Positions 24,606 through 36,425 of a stretch of DNA of 64,000 bases are shown piece after piece. Positions within the stretch are counted from its first letter, which is position 1. The number at the start of each line of letters is the position of its first letter. Source of the stretch: Eulemur rufifrons (Eukaryota; Chordata; Mammalia; Primates; Lemuridae); assembly GCF_041146395.1 (NCBI RefSeq), contig NC_090989.1, positions 220,194,843 to 220,258,842 of the forward strand. The letters are read 5' to 3'. The translations under genes were made by a program, and so were the position numbers. Below the pieces are notes generated by a model. It was not told where the DNA came from, ran no database searches, and saw nothing but the letters and a program-made list of their open reading frames with translations.

Positions 24606-25529
24606 TAAAGAGACAGACCATGAGAAACACCCTTGACCTTAAATGAACTTGATTTGGGCAATGTTAGCTAGTTTATTCCCTCTTAATGAAATGCATCTGG
24701 GACAGATCCAGTGCATTCATCCACTGGAGTCCTTCAAATGTGAATGATCTATTCTCCTCCACGTCCCACCACACACAAATGATCTCAGCTCACAGTTACC
24801 ATGGCCTCCTGAGAAAGAGACTTCTTTTTTCCAATTTCCTTTGGTAGTGATGTTACATAATTTTCCCCATTAATCAGAACAAGCTCTACTTTTAAAATAC
24901 ATTTCAGTTATTACCACATTTACATTTTGTTTATAATTTAGGGGCAGTCTAAAAGTGGTTATTTACATGTGTTTATCTTGCAGCATGCCTCTATTATGTT
25001 TTTCAGAATTTTATTTTTCACTGCTATGACTGAGACTGAAAAACAGGATGTTTTCTCTATTGCGTCACATTTCTAAAATTCCTTCTTGGTCAAAAGTGCA
25101 AGTCTGTTGATCCTTACAAACTTTTGTCTTTCTGGTAAGAAAAAAAAAATTCAGGAGGGGACATTTTGAGATCTTATTAATTATTTTCCATTGTCTTTGT
25201 GTTTCCTTTGCTTTATTAAACTCTTCATTTTTTCCAGCTAATATCATTCTGCTTATTATTTACTTATTTTTAAAATAAAGAATTGGAGTGATTTCTCATG
25301 CTTTTCTAGAAGTGTCATTTCATTAGAAAGGTATTTTTGGGTAATAAAATCTTAAATTTTAACTCTGAAACTCTTCTAATAGTTTGATTGATACAGTTGG
25401 AGATTTCCCTTTCTGTTGTTTATACAGTGAGGTGATCCTGTGAATGCCAGGAAGGATTTTGCATGCAACAATCCATCAATAACTAGTATCTAAGAAAAAC
25501 GAAACCTCCACACTTAATTTCTAGATATA
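24606..25529. other. No clear feature; probably decayed LINE in part
   Basis: Lies between two antisense old L1 segments. The part from about 25190 ('tccattgtctttgtgtttcc') may be L1M too, but I cannot align it with confidence. An A-run of 11 at 25139-25149 is present. Confidence 0.4.
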
Positions 25530-26285
25530 TCTTTGAATTTGTTTCTCCATTTTGTTTATGCTACCTTTTGCCATGCAAAAATATGTAATTTTCAAATAGC
25601 CAAATATATCTAACTTTTCCTTTATGGTTTCTGTGATTGTTGCCAAACTTAGGAAAATCTTCTTCCTTTCTAATTTATACAAATAGCCTCTTCAGTTTTC
25701 TTCCAATAATTTTCTTCAAAAAAAGTAAGGATCCAATTCTCTTCCCTGTTACATAGATAATCAATTGTATTAGCACTATTTATTAAATCATCCACTCTTT
25801 CTCCCTAAGTTATATTAAAACACCATGTATACTGGATCTTTCTGTGGGTGCTCAGCCATATATGGCTAACATACTTATATATTCCTGTGCTAATATCATA
25901 CACTTTTTACCACAGTGACTTTATAATTATCTTAGTGTCTGGGAGTCTTCTACTTTGCCCTCTTGTTTTTATTAAGTATTCATACACTTCTTTGCTATTC
26001 TTAGATGTATTCCCCCATATACATTTTAGAATCATTTTTAATAGTTAAACAGAAAAGCCCATTAGGATGAAAATTTGAGTTGCATAATGTTTAGGTATTA
26101 ATTTTGGAAGTACTAACATTTCTATAATAGTTCTTATTATTAAGGTTATTTATGTACTTCATTTAGAGCTTATAAATTAACTTTCATATAAATCTTATAC
26201 TACTTTTGCTATAGATAGCTCTAAGAATTTTTGTGTTTTATCCCTAATATAAGTGGATATACATGTCCTTTTAACTTTAGTATCA
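25530..26285 (-). mobile_element. Old L1 (L1M) ORF2, antisense
   Basis: 'tgccatgcaaaaatatgtaattttc', 'cttttcctttatggtttctg', 'aaggatccaattctcttccctgtt', 'attagcactatttattaaatcatcc', 'cctgtgctaatatcatacactttttaccacagtgactttataat' follow the known antisense order of L1M ORF2. All frames are broken. Confidence 0.75.
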
Positions 26286-26374
26286 ACCTTGTGATTGGTG
26301 GTTAAGAGAAAGAGCTCTATATTTCAGTTATTTCTCATAGCCAACTTTGAAGGGATTGCTATGTTTTTCTCTAT

Positions 26375-26510
26375 TTTGCATATGATGAATTCTGAGGCCC
26401 AGAGAAGTTACAAAATTTCCTCAGGCTAAAAATACATAAGTGATAGAAAAAGGTTTAAAGTTCGAGTAGTTTAGTGCCTGTGCCCTGAGCCTCTGAGCAC
26501 ACCACCTTCC
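26375..26510 (+). repeat. MIR SINE
   Basis: 'ttctgaggcccagagaagttacaaaatttcctcaggctaaaaatacataagtgatag' then 'tgccctgagcctctgagcacaccaccttcc' matches the MIR 3' half. Confidence 0.65.
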
Positions 26511-26676
26511 AGTGAAGAATTCTTCAGCTAAAACCTGAAGCTTCTGGTAACAACAGCCATCCTTACCGAGATGACTTAGTATATATAAGAAATGAGCATG
26601 TAAGATACGTGGGGCTACCCCGCCAAAGTAGGTCATAGATCATGGGCTCTGGCCACACAGTAAATGACCAGGGATG

Positions 26677-27122
26677 GTGCATTAGCTTCTTGGTGATGCT
26701 GTAAAAAATTACCACAAATTTTAGGGGTTACAACAAGAAATGTATTAACTCACAGTCTGGAGGCCAGAAGTCTGAAATCAAGGTGTTATTAGCAGGCCTG
26801 CACTCCCTCCAAAGACTATAAGGATGGATTTTACCTTGCCTCTTCCAGCTTTGGGTGGCTCCAGGTGTTCTTTGGCTGGTGGCTGCGTAACTCCAATCTT
26901 TGTCTCATGCTTTACATGGCTGCTTCTCCCAGTTTCTCCTGTGCGTGTCTCTTCCAAGAAGTACTATTCTCATTAGATTCACAGCCCACCCAGATAATCC
27001 AGGATGATCTCATCTCTACATCCTTCACTTAATTAATTCTACTAAGACCCTTTTGTTCAAATAAGGCCACATTTACTGGGTCCGGGCTGTGGTCATATCT
27101 TTTTGGAGGCAACCATACAACT
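26677..27122 (-). mobile_element. MLT1-group LTR (ERVL-MaLR), antisense
   Basis: 'gcattagcttcttggtgatgctgtaaaaaattaccac', 'tctggaggccagaagtctgaaatcaaggtg' and the terminal 'ttttggaggcaaccatacaac' give the antisense MLT1 framework at full LTR length (about 445 bp). No internal retroviral part is seen on either side, so it is a solo LTR. Confidence 0.85.
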
Positions 27123-27219
27123 CACTGCAGATGGGATAGCACAATTGCTACCGTTAGCCCGGTGTTGGAGAATTGCAGTCAATTCATTCAGATTATTGCC
27201 TATTTTTCTTCTTGTTTTT

Positions 27220-27465
27220 CCTGTGGGAAGCAGTTTAGCAAATTCTCTGAAGCCATATTTCCTAGGTTCAAATGTAAGCTCTGTTATTAATATTTCATAT
27301 GTCATTATCCAAAGCTCATAAATCTTTCTCTACCTCAGTAGCCCTTATCAGTAAAATGAGGACTTTTAGCAGTACATACCTCAGAGATTAGTTAAAAGAA
27401 TAAAAATTACTTAATAACTGTATGACACAATATCTCACATATTATAAGTATTAAAAATGATACTT
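27220..27465 (+). repeat. MIR SINE, near full length
   Basis: 'aggttcaaatgtaagctctgttatt', 'tctctacctcagtagcccttatcagtaaaatgagg', 'cctcagagattagttaaaagaataaaa' and 'cataatattataagtattaaa'-like ending match the full MIR layout. The last of these is quoted loosely; the sequence there reads 'tctcacatattataagtatt'. Confidence 0.75.
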
Positions 27466-27869
27466 TCTGTCCATAGAAGAGGAATATTCTACTCTTAGAG
27501 ATTAAATGGGGTGCTCTACAATGCAGGTGATATTTGAAATAAATGTAAAGTATAAATGGAGCTTATTTCATGGAGTAGGAATGGAGAGATGCCAGCAAAG
27601 AGGAGCATTGAAAAGGCAGAGAAATTTCAAAGATCTGGGACTGGTTAAGGAATAAAGTGAGATACAAGATGCAGGAGGTGAGCCTGGGAAAGTCTTTCTA
27701 AGCTGAACCTCAGAATGATTCCTGAATTTTCAGTCTCCCTTATAAGCCACAGCTGGTGACTTGGTCCTGTGGATTCAACCATCTATACATGAGATATTTC
27801 TCACTGTTCTGGCCTCTTTATTCTCAACTGCCATTACTTAAATCTGGTCTCCATCAAATTTATTAGCTC

Positions 27870-28290
27870 TCTACATTAGTTAAGATTGCACTCAGCAGCA
27901 GTATGAACAATAACAACAAAATTAACATGCCTTATATAAATACAATTTGTATTTCTTACACAACAAAATGCCTGAAGTTAGGTGATGATTTCCATTGGTT
28001 TGGCTGCTCCATGGCAGCTGGAGTAATTTCTCTGCCATTCCTTAGACCTTTCCCTTCGGTTGCTGTGTATGGCTGCTGCAGCTCCAGCCATCACATCCAT
28101 GTTCCAAACAAGAGTAGGGGGAAGAAACAATGTCAGCCACATCTGTACCATTCTATATTTTAAGAAACTTGAGTTTTCCCAAGAGCCACCAGTAGCCTTC
28201 TGCTTAAGTTTTATCATATCAGAGGAGATGGCAAAGCATTTGGCTCACAATACTGCCAGTTCAAAGAAAAGAAGGTGCAGTTAGTAAGAA
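27870..28290. repeat. Unclassified old interspersed repeat (tentative)
   Basis: The block starts 'ctctacattagttaagattgcactcagcagcag' and continues with 'ggtttggctgctccatggcagctgg' and 'gctgcagctccagccatcacatcc'. The theme (gttaag..cagcaacag, then a ggctgctcc and a GC-richer segment) is familiar from old mammalian repeats, but I cannot name one. Three overlapping frames on both strands (74-86 codons) are treated as chance. Confidence 0.3.
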
Positions 28291-28369
28291 AGGGGGGTAG
28301 GCTGGGTCATGGGAGTAACTAACATGCCTTCTTTGCTCCAGCTCTAATGGGCTTGTCTCTAGTCTGTCC

Positions 28370-28735
28370 CCCAGTTCCACTCCACTGTGCTGGTTAAGCA
28401 GCTTTCAAATGGACAGATCTGATCATATTGCTTTATTGACTTCCAGCAGCACGAAGGAGTGATTTTTGCATGTCATTCATATCATCTGTGGTTGACTCTC
28501 ATCTGCCTTCCCAATGTCGTCTATTGGTATTTATGCCTTTTCGTATTGTACTGTGTCTCCTTTGATTCTCTCTCCTTCCTTTTAGTATGGACCTATAATT
28601 TTCCCCAGAGTTTTAAGTTCTACCTTGCTGTATGCTTCAGTAGTCAATGTTCCCTTTGCCTGATATGTCCTAACATGCCACACTGTAGACCTCAAAAAAT
28701 GCCACCCTTCAAGACTTACTTGACTCTATGACACC
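28370..28735 (+). repeat. L2 LINE, body and 3' part
   Basis: 'cagatctgatcatattgctttattgacttccagcagcacgaaggag', 'ccctttgcctgatatgtcc' and 'cacccttcaagacttacttgactctatgacacc' follow the L2 order (gatcatgtcactc..., ccctctgcctggaacgc..., tcaggtctttgctcaaat...). No frame survives. Confidence 0.65.
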
Positions 28736-28744
28736 TGCTCTTGC

Positions 28745-29215
28745 TGGCTCCCTTTTCCCTTCCATGGCTGTTGGAGTGAATATTGTGGGGTCTCCCCAGA
28801 GCTGCTGTTCAGAGTCAACACACACATCTAGGCAGCTGCTGGGAATTTCTGCTGCTGATGGCTCTCAACTACATCCCCTAGGAAATTTTGCCCATGGTGT
28901 CAGGGCACTGCCTCCCTCAAGACAGTCCTTTTTTCCAGGTGGCTTGCAGACATTGATTGGCTGATGCAGCGATGCAAAGGCCTTGATGCTTTGACTCAAT
29001 TTGAGATAGTTGTGAGGGCTCATTCTTGCCTCTGTAGCTCCCCAGAGGATGGATTAAGACATTGGTTGCACCTGCATCCATCTACATTCTGGATCATGTT
29101 CACTCTCTGCCTGAATTGGCTTTCCCTACTTTCTTACAAGTCTGTCTTCTGGTAGTTCTCAATAAAACATCTACGTAGAAATTTCCATTCAAAATCTGTT
29201 TCCAGAGACTCCAAC
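28745..29215 (+). repeat. LTR-like repeat ending in a polyadenylation-type signal, family not named
   Basis: A GC-richer block with 'attgtggggtctccccagagctgctg', 'ggcttgcagacattgattggctgatgcagcgatgcaaaggccttgatgc' and an end 'gttctcaataaaacatctacgtagaaatttcc'. The AATAAA near 29162 and the overall shape suggest an old LTR in sense orientation. The 78- and 63-codon frames inside it show no domain. Confidence 0.4.
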
Positions 29216-30489
29216 AGAACACAGCTCTATTAGTCTTTGTGATAAAGTGAATATAATCTTTGGGCCAATACTGGCCATTAGAGTTGTTTAACATTTTTAT
29301 AAACTTACTGCTTCCTGCGATCAGCTCTGCTCTACAAATTTGAACTTGCACCACACTAGAAGGATTTCATTCATCTTGTAGGCGAAGTTTAAAATAGGAA
29401 GAAAGATTGTTTAAAGAAGGTGCTATTAGGAAGACTTGTCACTCTCCCCTTCTCACAAAATACAACCTGTATTTTATGCTTCTCCTTGTGTCTTGTCAAA
29501 ATGACAATCATAAAAGCCACAAGTCTACAATCACAAATGTCTACATCTATACAAAAGACTTGCGTTACTTATTAATGTTGCCCCTCCACCCTGGTCTCAG
29601 GCACATATGTCCAAGCCCACCCCTCTACCACTACAAGCATAAATACTTCCCACATACACACAGCTGTGTTCTTGACAATGAGTAAGAGACACTAATAAAA
29701 TCACAATTATAGACAATTCACAACGACTTCTTCTAGAAAAGCAGATTAAATATCTTGCTAAATATACATAAAAAATTTGCTGCCCATTTTGGTAAGTGAA
29801 ATGAGAGTTTAGAGCTTAAAGGTAAACATGAATGAAGTATGGTAGATGTTGGCTGCTTTTGTTTCTGCTGAGATCCAATCATTTTTTACTGTTAAAAATT
29901 AGCACATGAAATGATGAAAGACTAACTTCAGGAAAACTATTTGTGGGTCATGAGATATAAGAAAAGCAATAAAAGATGAATTTTATCTACTTTGGATGCT
30001 CAGCCCAGCCTCCTTGAAACGATATCTTCTTGGAGGGATGTGGCAAGCATATCAGTCAATGCAGACCTCCTCTGGAAGGTGTTCAATCTGGCTGTCTAAA
30101 TCTGCGATCAGGAGCTAACGAGTTCGTGAATTGAACAAGTATGGAATTTACAGTATGTTGGTCCGTTACTGTGACTCCTATCAAGAAACTCTAACAACAG
30201 TTGGTAATTGTGGCAGTTACAGTTGGTGTCTGTATTAGAGGACAGAGTGTCAGCAACAGAAAGGACCATAAAGCCTTGGGAGAACGTTATTCTGTTCATT
30301 AAACCTCAACAATTATTCAATAATATGTTACAGAAAAATAAAATGGACTTGTAAATCCATGTTACAGGTATTTATGGTTAAATGTTGGTAACGCAATACA
30401 AATAGTTAATAATATGTTTCTACTTTTCTAACAGAGAAGGTTACAATTTTATACTGCAACATCATGCTTCTATCCTTGGAGCCAAACAG
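29216..30489. other. No feature recognised
   Basis: About 1.3 kb of unique-looking DNA. Frames at 29100-29354, 29407-29685 and 30108-30299 have no domain. Confidence 0.5.
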
Positions 30490-30960
30490 CCAACAACGTG
30501 GAATTTATCTTAAAGAGATGATCAGCCAAGGAGATTAAAATAGATGCACAAACACGCTAAGCACAGCATTGTTTATGACAATGAACTTAAAACCCATGTA
30601 ATTTTTCTTCAATATAGCATTTTATATAAGGAACACTTTGCATGCCTAAAAATGACAACAGTAACTCAATATTTATAAACATGAAGATACCCCTGCCATA
30701 TCACTGAATAAAAAAGTAGACACCACATGTCACAGGAAGAAATCATCTACTGATATATAAAATTGTACATGTATCAAACACACACACATGCCTATATTCA
30801 GAAAGAGGTGATATCCAGAAGCATGCTTTCATCTGTTTATTAAGGGATTTGTGAAGATATTTACTGTCTTCTTCATACTTTGCTGTATTGATCAAATTTT
30901 TTACAATGAACACATATCATGGCACTAATAAAAACCTTAATCTACTTTGATTTTTAAATC
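30490..30960 (+). mobile_element. Old LINE 3' end (L1ME/HAL1-like)
   Basis: 'gtggaatttatcttaaagagatgatcag', 'acagcattgtttatgacaatgaac', 'tactttgctgtattgatcaaattttttacaatgaacacatatcatggc' are in the order of old L1ME/HAL1-type ORF2 end and 3' tail. Confidence 0.65.
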
Positions 30961-31324
30961 ATGCTTTATAAGTCAAAGTTTTATCAGTATTTTCATTCCT
31001 ACACTTACTATTTTACTTATTTTTCTTGATTGTAACATTGCTCGTGTTCTTTTGTTAGTTAATGATACAACTTTCAACATTATTTGAAGATGCAAAGTTA
31101 GTGAGATGCAAACCTTCTCAGGAAATAGGACTGTTGCACGTATTATGGACCCTGACATGACCAGCCTCTGTAGAGGGATGGAAGTGTGGTCCCTGTACTC
31201 CAGCTTTCAACCAGGGAAAATACAAGTGGGACCAACAAGACTGTCTGGTCATGCTTATGTGATGGACATGCTGGTGTCAAGAGGAAATATGGACTCCTAA
31301 TGCCAAAGGATAAATAAGAGGAAA

Positions 31325-31450
31325 TATAACATGGTCCTAGCTGAGTGATTTTGGTGAACTCACCTGTCTTTTCTGAACCTCCATTTTTTCCTTATTTGCA
31401 ACTTGCTGTGATGACTAGAAAAGTATATGTGAAATATTTAGAGTATGTTT
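31325..31450 (+). repeat. MIR SINE fragment
   Basis: 'tagctgagtgattttggtgaactcacctgtcttttctgaacctccattttttcc' corresponds to the MIR 'tagctgtgtgaccttgggcaagtcacttaacctctctgagcctcagtttcc'. Confidence 0.55.
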
Positions 31451-31504
31451 CCAATTATTGATAGTTGTGATTGCTATTATAGTAATATGGTTATTAATAA
31501 TCAA

Positions 31505-31522
31505 TTCCTGTTATAACAGGAA
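31505..31522. repeat. 18-bp perfect palindrome
   Basis: TTCCTGTTATAACAGGAA is its own reverse complement over all 18 bases. It could be a dimeric-factor half-site pair or chance. No neighbouring feature helps to decide. Confidence 0.75.
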
Positions 31523-32244
31523 CTATAATATTGAACATCACATAGTAAATTTTATCAATGTACTCATTCAAAATACATAATTCATGTAAGGAAAAATGTA
31601 TTCTCATTCCACAACATAAGAAATTTCTTACTTTTCTTAAAAATGTAAAGTAGTACCAAATTTTTATATGTTTCCTGTAATCATAAGGATTCTGCTTAAA
31701 AGTAAAACTTTTCCTTTTATATTATTTAAATGTAGTACAATATAAATTTTAATTTATCAGCATTTACTTACTTCATTTCTAGAGAATCCAATCTTTTGTT
31801 ACAGAAATCCCACAAATAATTTTGCCTTCACATAGACAACACTTGGTCTGTGGAATATTCTGCACTGTGCTGAACTTTTTACTCAGTCTCAATTTCATTA
31901 AAGCACAAACATTTTTTTCAAATACTGTATATTTATCCTGATAAATTTCATACTAGTAATGTGAAAAATTACTAATGAACATTGCACATATTGAAATTGA
32001 AGGCAGAAAAACAAAACAGTGAGTTCCACTGAATGTTCATTTGCATTTTAAATACTAAACAACATACATGAGATGTCCTTAGGAAACAAAAAGTGAAGGC
32101 ACTGTTAATGAATTTCTCTCAAATTTCTCATGTATGTGTGCTCAGGTTTGTCAAATAAATTATAACCACATGTGTTGGTTTGTTACACAGTTTATTACAT
32201 CAATATGCCCTATATCTAGTACATCAGACCATAGGAAAGTAAAC
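31523..32244. other. No feature recognised
   Basis: AT-rich DNA between the palindrome and the start of an old L1. No frame or repeat can be named. Confidence 0.5.
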
Positions 32245-33425
32245 AATTCTATTTATTAATACAATAGTATCAAAAAGAATAAAATGCTTAAGAATAAACT
32301 TAACCAAGGAGGTGGAAGACTTGTACATTGACTATAAAACATTACTAAAGGAAATTAAATAAGAAATAAATTAATGGAAAGACATCTCAAGTTCATGAAT
32401 GAAAATCCCAAGGGTGTTTTTTGCAGAAATAGAAAAGTCCATCCTAAAATTATATGGAATCACAAGAGACCCTGAAGAACCAAAACAATCTTGAAACAGA
32501 AGTGCAAAATTGGAAGTCTCATACTTCCTGCTTTCAAAACTTAAAGTTACACTAATCAAAACAGCATGATACTGGCATCAGAACAGACATAAACAATGGA
32601 ATGGAGAGTCCAGAAATAAACTCTCATGTATATGGTTATATGATTTTTAACAAGGGTGTTGAGATCATTCAATGGAGAAAGGAGAATCTGTTTAAGAAAT
32701 TGTGCTGGGAAAATGGGATACGCACATGCTAAAGATTGAATTTGGACCCTTAGCTTATACCATATACAAAAACTAACTCAAAATGGATCAAGCACTTAAA
32801 CATAAGACCTAAAACTATGAAACTTTCATAAGATACATAGGGTAAACACTTCATGACATTGGATTTTATAATGAACTTTTGGATATGACAACAAAGTACA
32901 CGGAACAAAAGAACAAAATAGATCAATTGGACTTCATAAAAATTAGAAAAAAAATCCTTTTATATAATAAATCAAAGGACATTCTCTGCAGAGTGAAGAG
33001 GCAACTCATACAATGGGAGAAAATATTTGCAAATTATATACCTTATAAGAAATGAATATCCAGAATATATAAATAACTCCTACCACTCAACAACAACAAC
33101 AAAAACTTGTAGATAAAAATGGACAAAGGACATGAATTGACCTTTCTCCAAAGAAGACATACAAATGGCCAATAAGCACATGAAAAGATGCTCAACATCA
33201 TTCATCATCAGGGAAATGCAATTCAAAATTGCAACGAGTTATTGCTTCACACCTGTTAGGATGACTATTAAAAATCAAAACAACAACAGAAGAAAAAGTT
33301 GCTGGCAAGGATATGGAGCAATTGGAACCTGTATGCATTGCTGGTGGAGATATAAAATGGTACAGCTGCTGTGGAAAACTATATGGTGGTTCCTCAAAAA
33401 ATTAAACGCTGTATTACCATATGAC
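32245..33425 (+). mobile_element. Old L1 (L1M) ORF2 3' half, first segment
   Basis: Sense L1 from 'acaatagtatcaaaaagaataaaatgcttaagaa' through 'cactaatcaaaacagcatgatactggcatca' to 'aactatatggtggttcctcaaaaaattaaa' and 'attaccatatgac'. The frame 33165-33428 begins 'MANKHMKRCS' and covers the ORF2 C-terminal zone. Frameshifts and stops lie throughout. It is interrupted at 33425 by an LTR and resumes at about 33870. Confidence 0.88.
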
Positions 33426-33868
33426 TGACAGACTCTTCCTCTGACCAAATTTTAGTCAGTCTCCTCTCAATCCTCTTTACAACTAGGTCTCATTCATGGG
33501 TGCTGTGATGGGCCTGCTGGTCCAATTGTAGCAATACTCCTGCTAAGTAGTTCAGAGAGAACCCCCCCGCCCCAGCTATCTGATCACTTTTGATACCTGA
33601 TCAAGTTCCTCATCCTCCACCCTTGATATTTGATCACTGTGCTCTGCCTTCAGCAAGAATCCTGTTAGGTCAGTTTAGCAAGAATCCCCCTAGCCTTGAT
33701 ATCTCCTCTTGGTAATGTTAAATCTACTGACTAGTCACTCTGCAGATTGGCCATACATACATCCCCAGCTGTCTTTGGTGTACACTGTCTCTTCTATTGT
33801 GATAATATTGACATCCTGAATAAACTCTTCCTTACCATTTCAACAAGTGTCAGAATGTCGTTTTCTTT
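33426..33868 (+). mobile_element. Solo ERV-type LTR inserted in L1
   Basis: L1 sequence stops at 'ccatatgac' and resumes 'tgattcagcaattccac', with about 440 bp of foreign DNA between. The insert starts TGACAGACT, has a polyadenylation-type 'gaataaactcttccttacc' near its end, and has 'aacaagtgtca' at 33842-33852, so a TG...CA structure of 427 bp (33426-33852) is plausible. About 16-20 further bases ('gaatgtcgttttctttt') remain unexplained. No retroviral coding sequence is present. The family is not named, and the exact 3' boundary is uncertain. Confidence 0.7.
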
Positions 33869-34435
33869 TCCCTGATTCAGCAATTCCACGTCTGGGTATA
33901 CAGCCCAGAGAACTGAGAGTGCAACTTGAACAGAGACTTGCACACCCACATTCATAGCAGCATTATTCACGACAGTCAAAAAGTAGAAAATCCAAATGTC
34001 CACTGAAGGATGAACTGATAAACGAAATATGGCATTTATATATAATAAAATACTTCTCAGCTTTCAAAAGAAAAGGAAATTCTGACATATACTATAAGAT
34101 GAATGAACGCTGAAGACATTACGCTAAGTGAAAAAGCCAGTTCCAAAAGGACAGATATTGTATGATTCCGCTTATGTCAGGTACCTAGCGTAGTTAAATT
34201 GATAGAGACATAAATTGGATTGATGGTTGGCAGGGTCTGGGGCCGGGGGAGAAAGTGAAGTTATTGTTTAATGGGTACAGAGTTTCAGTTTGAGAAGATG
34301 AAAATAGTTCTGGAGACGGGCGGTGGTGACAGTTGCACAGTATGAATGTACTTAATGTCACTTAAAAATGGTTAAAATGGTAAATTGCATGTTATGTATA
34401 CATTACCACAATAAAAACATGGCTGAAATTCTCAA
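33869..34435 (+). mobile_element. Old L1 (L1M) 3' end, second segment
   Basis: 'cagcaattccacgtctgggtatacagccc', 'ttcatagcagcattattcacgacag', 'gatattgtatgattccgcttatgtcagg' and the tail 'aaaatggtaaattgcatgttatgtatacattaccacaataaaaa' are the L1M (MB/MC-like) 3' end in sense, continuing the segment that ends at 33425. Confidence 0.88.
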
Positions 34436-35789
34436 CTAAAAAATTGTAATTCTCAATATATTGAGCTTCTTTTTCAATTCACAACATCATAATAGAGCTC
34501 CAGCTTATATATTATGTATTCCTCATTCACGTGACGCTGTGGAGTAACCATAGAAAAAAATGAACATTCGGTCAAAGCTGTTTTCCAAGCATCTCTTTCC
34601 TCTTGTTGATTGCACAAACATTTCTTTTTAGTTTAATCCTTTATTCATGTATTGCTGCTAGACATTTTATGATGAGTGAAGTAGAACTATTTTCATATTT
34701 ATTTCAAATCTCAGTGTTTGAATGTTTGAAATTTTCTTCAAAGAATATAAAAGCCACTCTGTTTATAAAGACAATTTTAAAGAATACTTGACCCCAGGAG
34801 CAATTTGGTGACCGTACTAATAGGTCTGGATTTGACTTGAAAATACAGTGAATCTCTTTAGAGGACTGGAAACAAACTCAAGAGGATATTTAATTCATCT
34901 GTTCCAAGAAGAACTCACTTCTTCCAGGGAGATGGCCCTTTACGGTTTTATTCACTTTTCTAAGACTTTCATTAGATAGAGTCTATTCTGGGTCTTACAA
35001 ATACTATTCCTGGTTTAAATTGTCCATGCTTAACCATTTGCTCTTTATAAAATCTATGCCTTCTTACCCTTCCTACTTGGGAAATAATACAGTCTGTTCC
35101 TACAAGGTATGTCTCCATAAGAGAAATTTGCTCCTATCTGTGAGGGTCATTGTGCTTTTTAAAAGAAGTCAGGTTCTATCCATTTGTGATTTCCACCAAC
35201 ATATTACATTTTTGAAGTTAGCAGAGGTAAACTTTCTCTCAAAGAGAATCATTGCCAATCTATGAAAACTTAAAGGGAAAGAAAAGCTTAAATCCCGAAA
35301 GAGCCTTCCTTGGTGGCTGGCTGACTGGCTGTGCTTCCCACATAGTTAGCTCTTTGGTCAAATTAAGAGGGCACATGAGGAATATTTCCAAACATTTATT
35401 CTTGTGGTTAAAAGTTTTAAAGGGTGGTGTAATAAAAAGTCTATGCCCTGCATCAGATTCTCATTGTGGTGAAATTCGTCTGTATTAAAAATGAAAAATT
35501 TGTCTGTATTAAAAAATCTCCTCTTTGCAGGAGCAATCATGACCCTAAGGTGAAAGGTTGCACAGGTGGAACTGCCACTGGAGATTTAACTGTGTAGAAA
35601 TTTTCATTGCAATTTTAATATTTGTTAGTGTTCTGCCTATAAAAAGGAATGTGTTTTTAGTGGTCTGCCTCTAACCCTGTTTGTTTTTTTTGTTTTTTTT
35701 TTCCAATAAGCCCTGTTGGTATCCCTTTTTGCAGAAATTTAGGAGTTTCTGGAACAGATATAGTGTGTTATAGCAGAAACATCTAGCAC
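34436..35789. other. No feature recognised apart from a 24-bp tandem pair
   Basis: About 1.35 kb. It holds a two-copy tandem repeat at 35473-35515 and T-runs at 35690-35702. Frames at 34603-34791, 35020-35265 and 35252-35488 have no domain. Confidence 0.5.
35473..35515 (+). repeat. Two-copy tandem repeat, period 24
   Basis: 'aattcgtctgtattaaaaa' (35473-35491) and 'aatttgtctgtattaaaaa' (35497-35515) differ at one base. This is a simple local duplication. Confidence 0.85.
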
Positions 35790-35895
35790 CTGTCATTTTT
35801 TGAAGAGAATTCTCAGCATTACATACATTATCTCTTCTCATCCCTACTTAAAGATTTTTGAGTTCAGTATAATTATGCCCATTTTTTAGAACAGT
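35790..35895 (+). repeat. MIR SINE, diverged (tentative)
   Basis: 'tctcagcattacatacattatctcttctcatccctactta...ttgagttcagtataattatgcccattttttagaac' fits the MIR middle part (cattatctcattta..gtattattatccccattttacag). Confidence 0.4.
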
Positions 35896-36425
35896 TGACG
35901 ATGTTCCAGTGGTAGTTTTACAAGAATAGTACAAAGAACTCTCATATATTCCTCAGTTTGCCAAATGGTAACATTTTAATCACCTTAGCTTTATCCTTCT
36001 CTTTCTCTAAGCTTTTATGAGTAAGTTGCAGACATACCATTCTGTTACCTCTAAATATTTCAGAGTGTATTTCCTAAAAACAAAGACATTCTCTTATAAA
36101 ATTATATTATAATTATTAAAATCAGAAAATTAACATTGACAACATAATATTGTTTTCTTCAAATTTCCTGACAACATTCTCTATACTGAAAGAAAAACAC
36201 ATTGCATTTAGTTGTCATGTTTCTGTGAGCTCCTTCAATCTAGAGAGTTCTGCAGTTTTCCTTTGTCTTTCCTAGCTTTCACACCAGAAAAGCAGAGGCT
36301 AGTTCTATGTTAGAGTGCCATTAAATATAGGTTTGTCTGATGTTTCCTTATGATTAGATTCAGGTTATGCATTTTTGTCAGGAAAGCCCAAAGGTAGTGT
36401 GATGTAGCTCTAACAAAGTTGCACA
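35896..36425 (-). mobile_element. Old L1 (L1ME-like) 3' region, antisense (tentative)
   Basis: 'gaactctcatatattcctcagtttgcc', 'tttatgagtaagttgcagacat', 'tttgtctgatgtttccttatgattagattcaggttatgcatttttgtcaggaa' are phrases I associate with antisense old L1 3' regions. The copy is diverged and I cannot place its ends. Confidence 0.45.
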
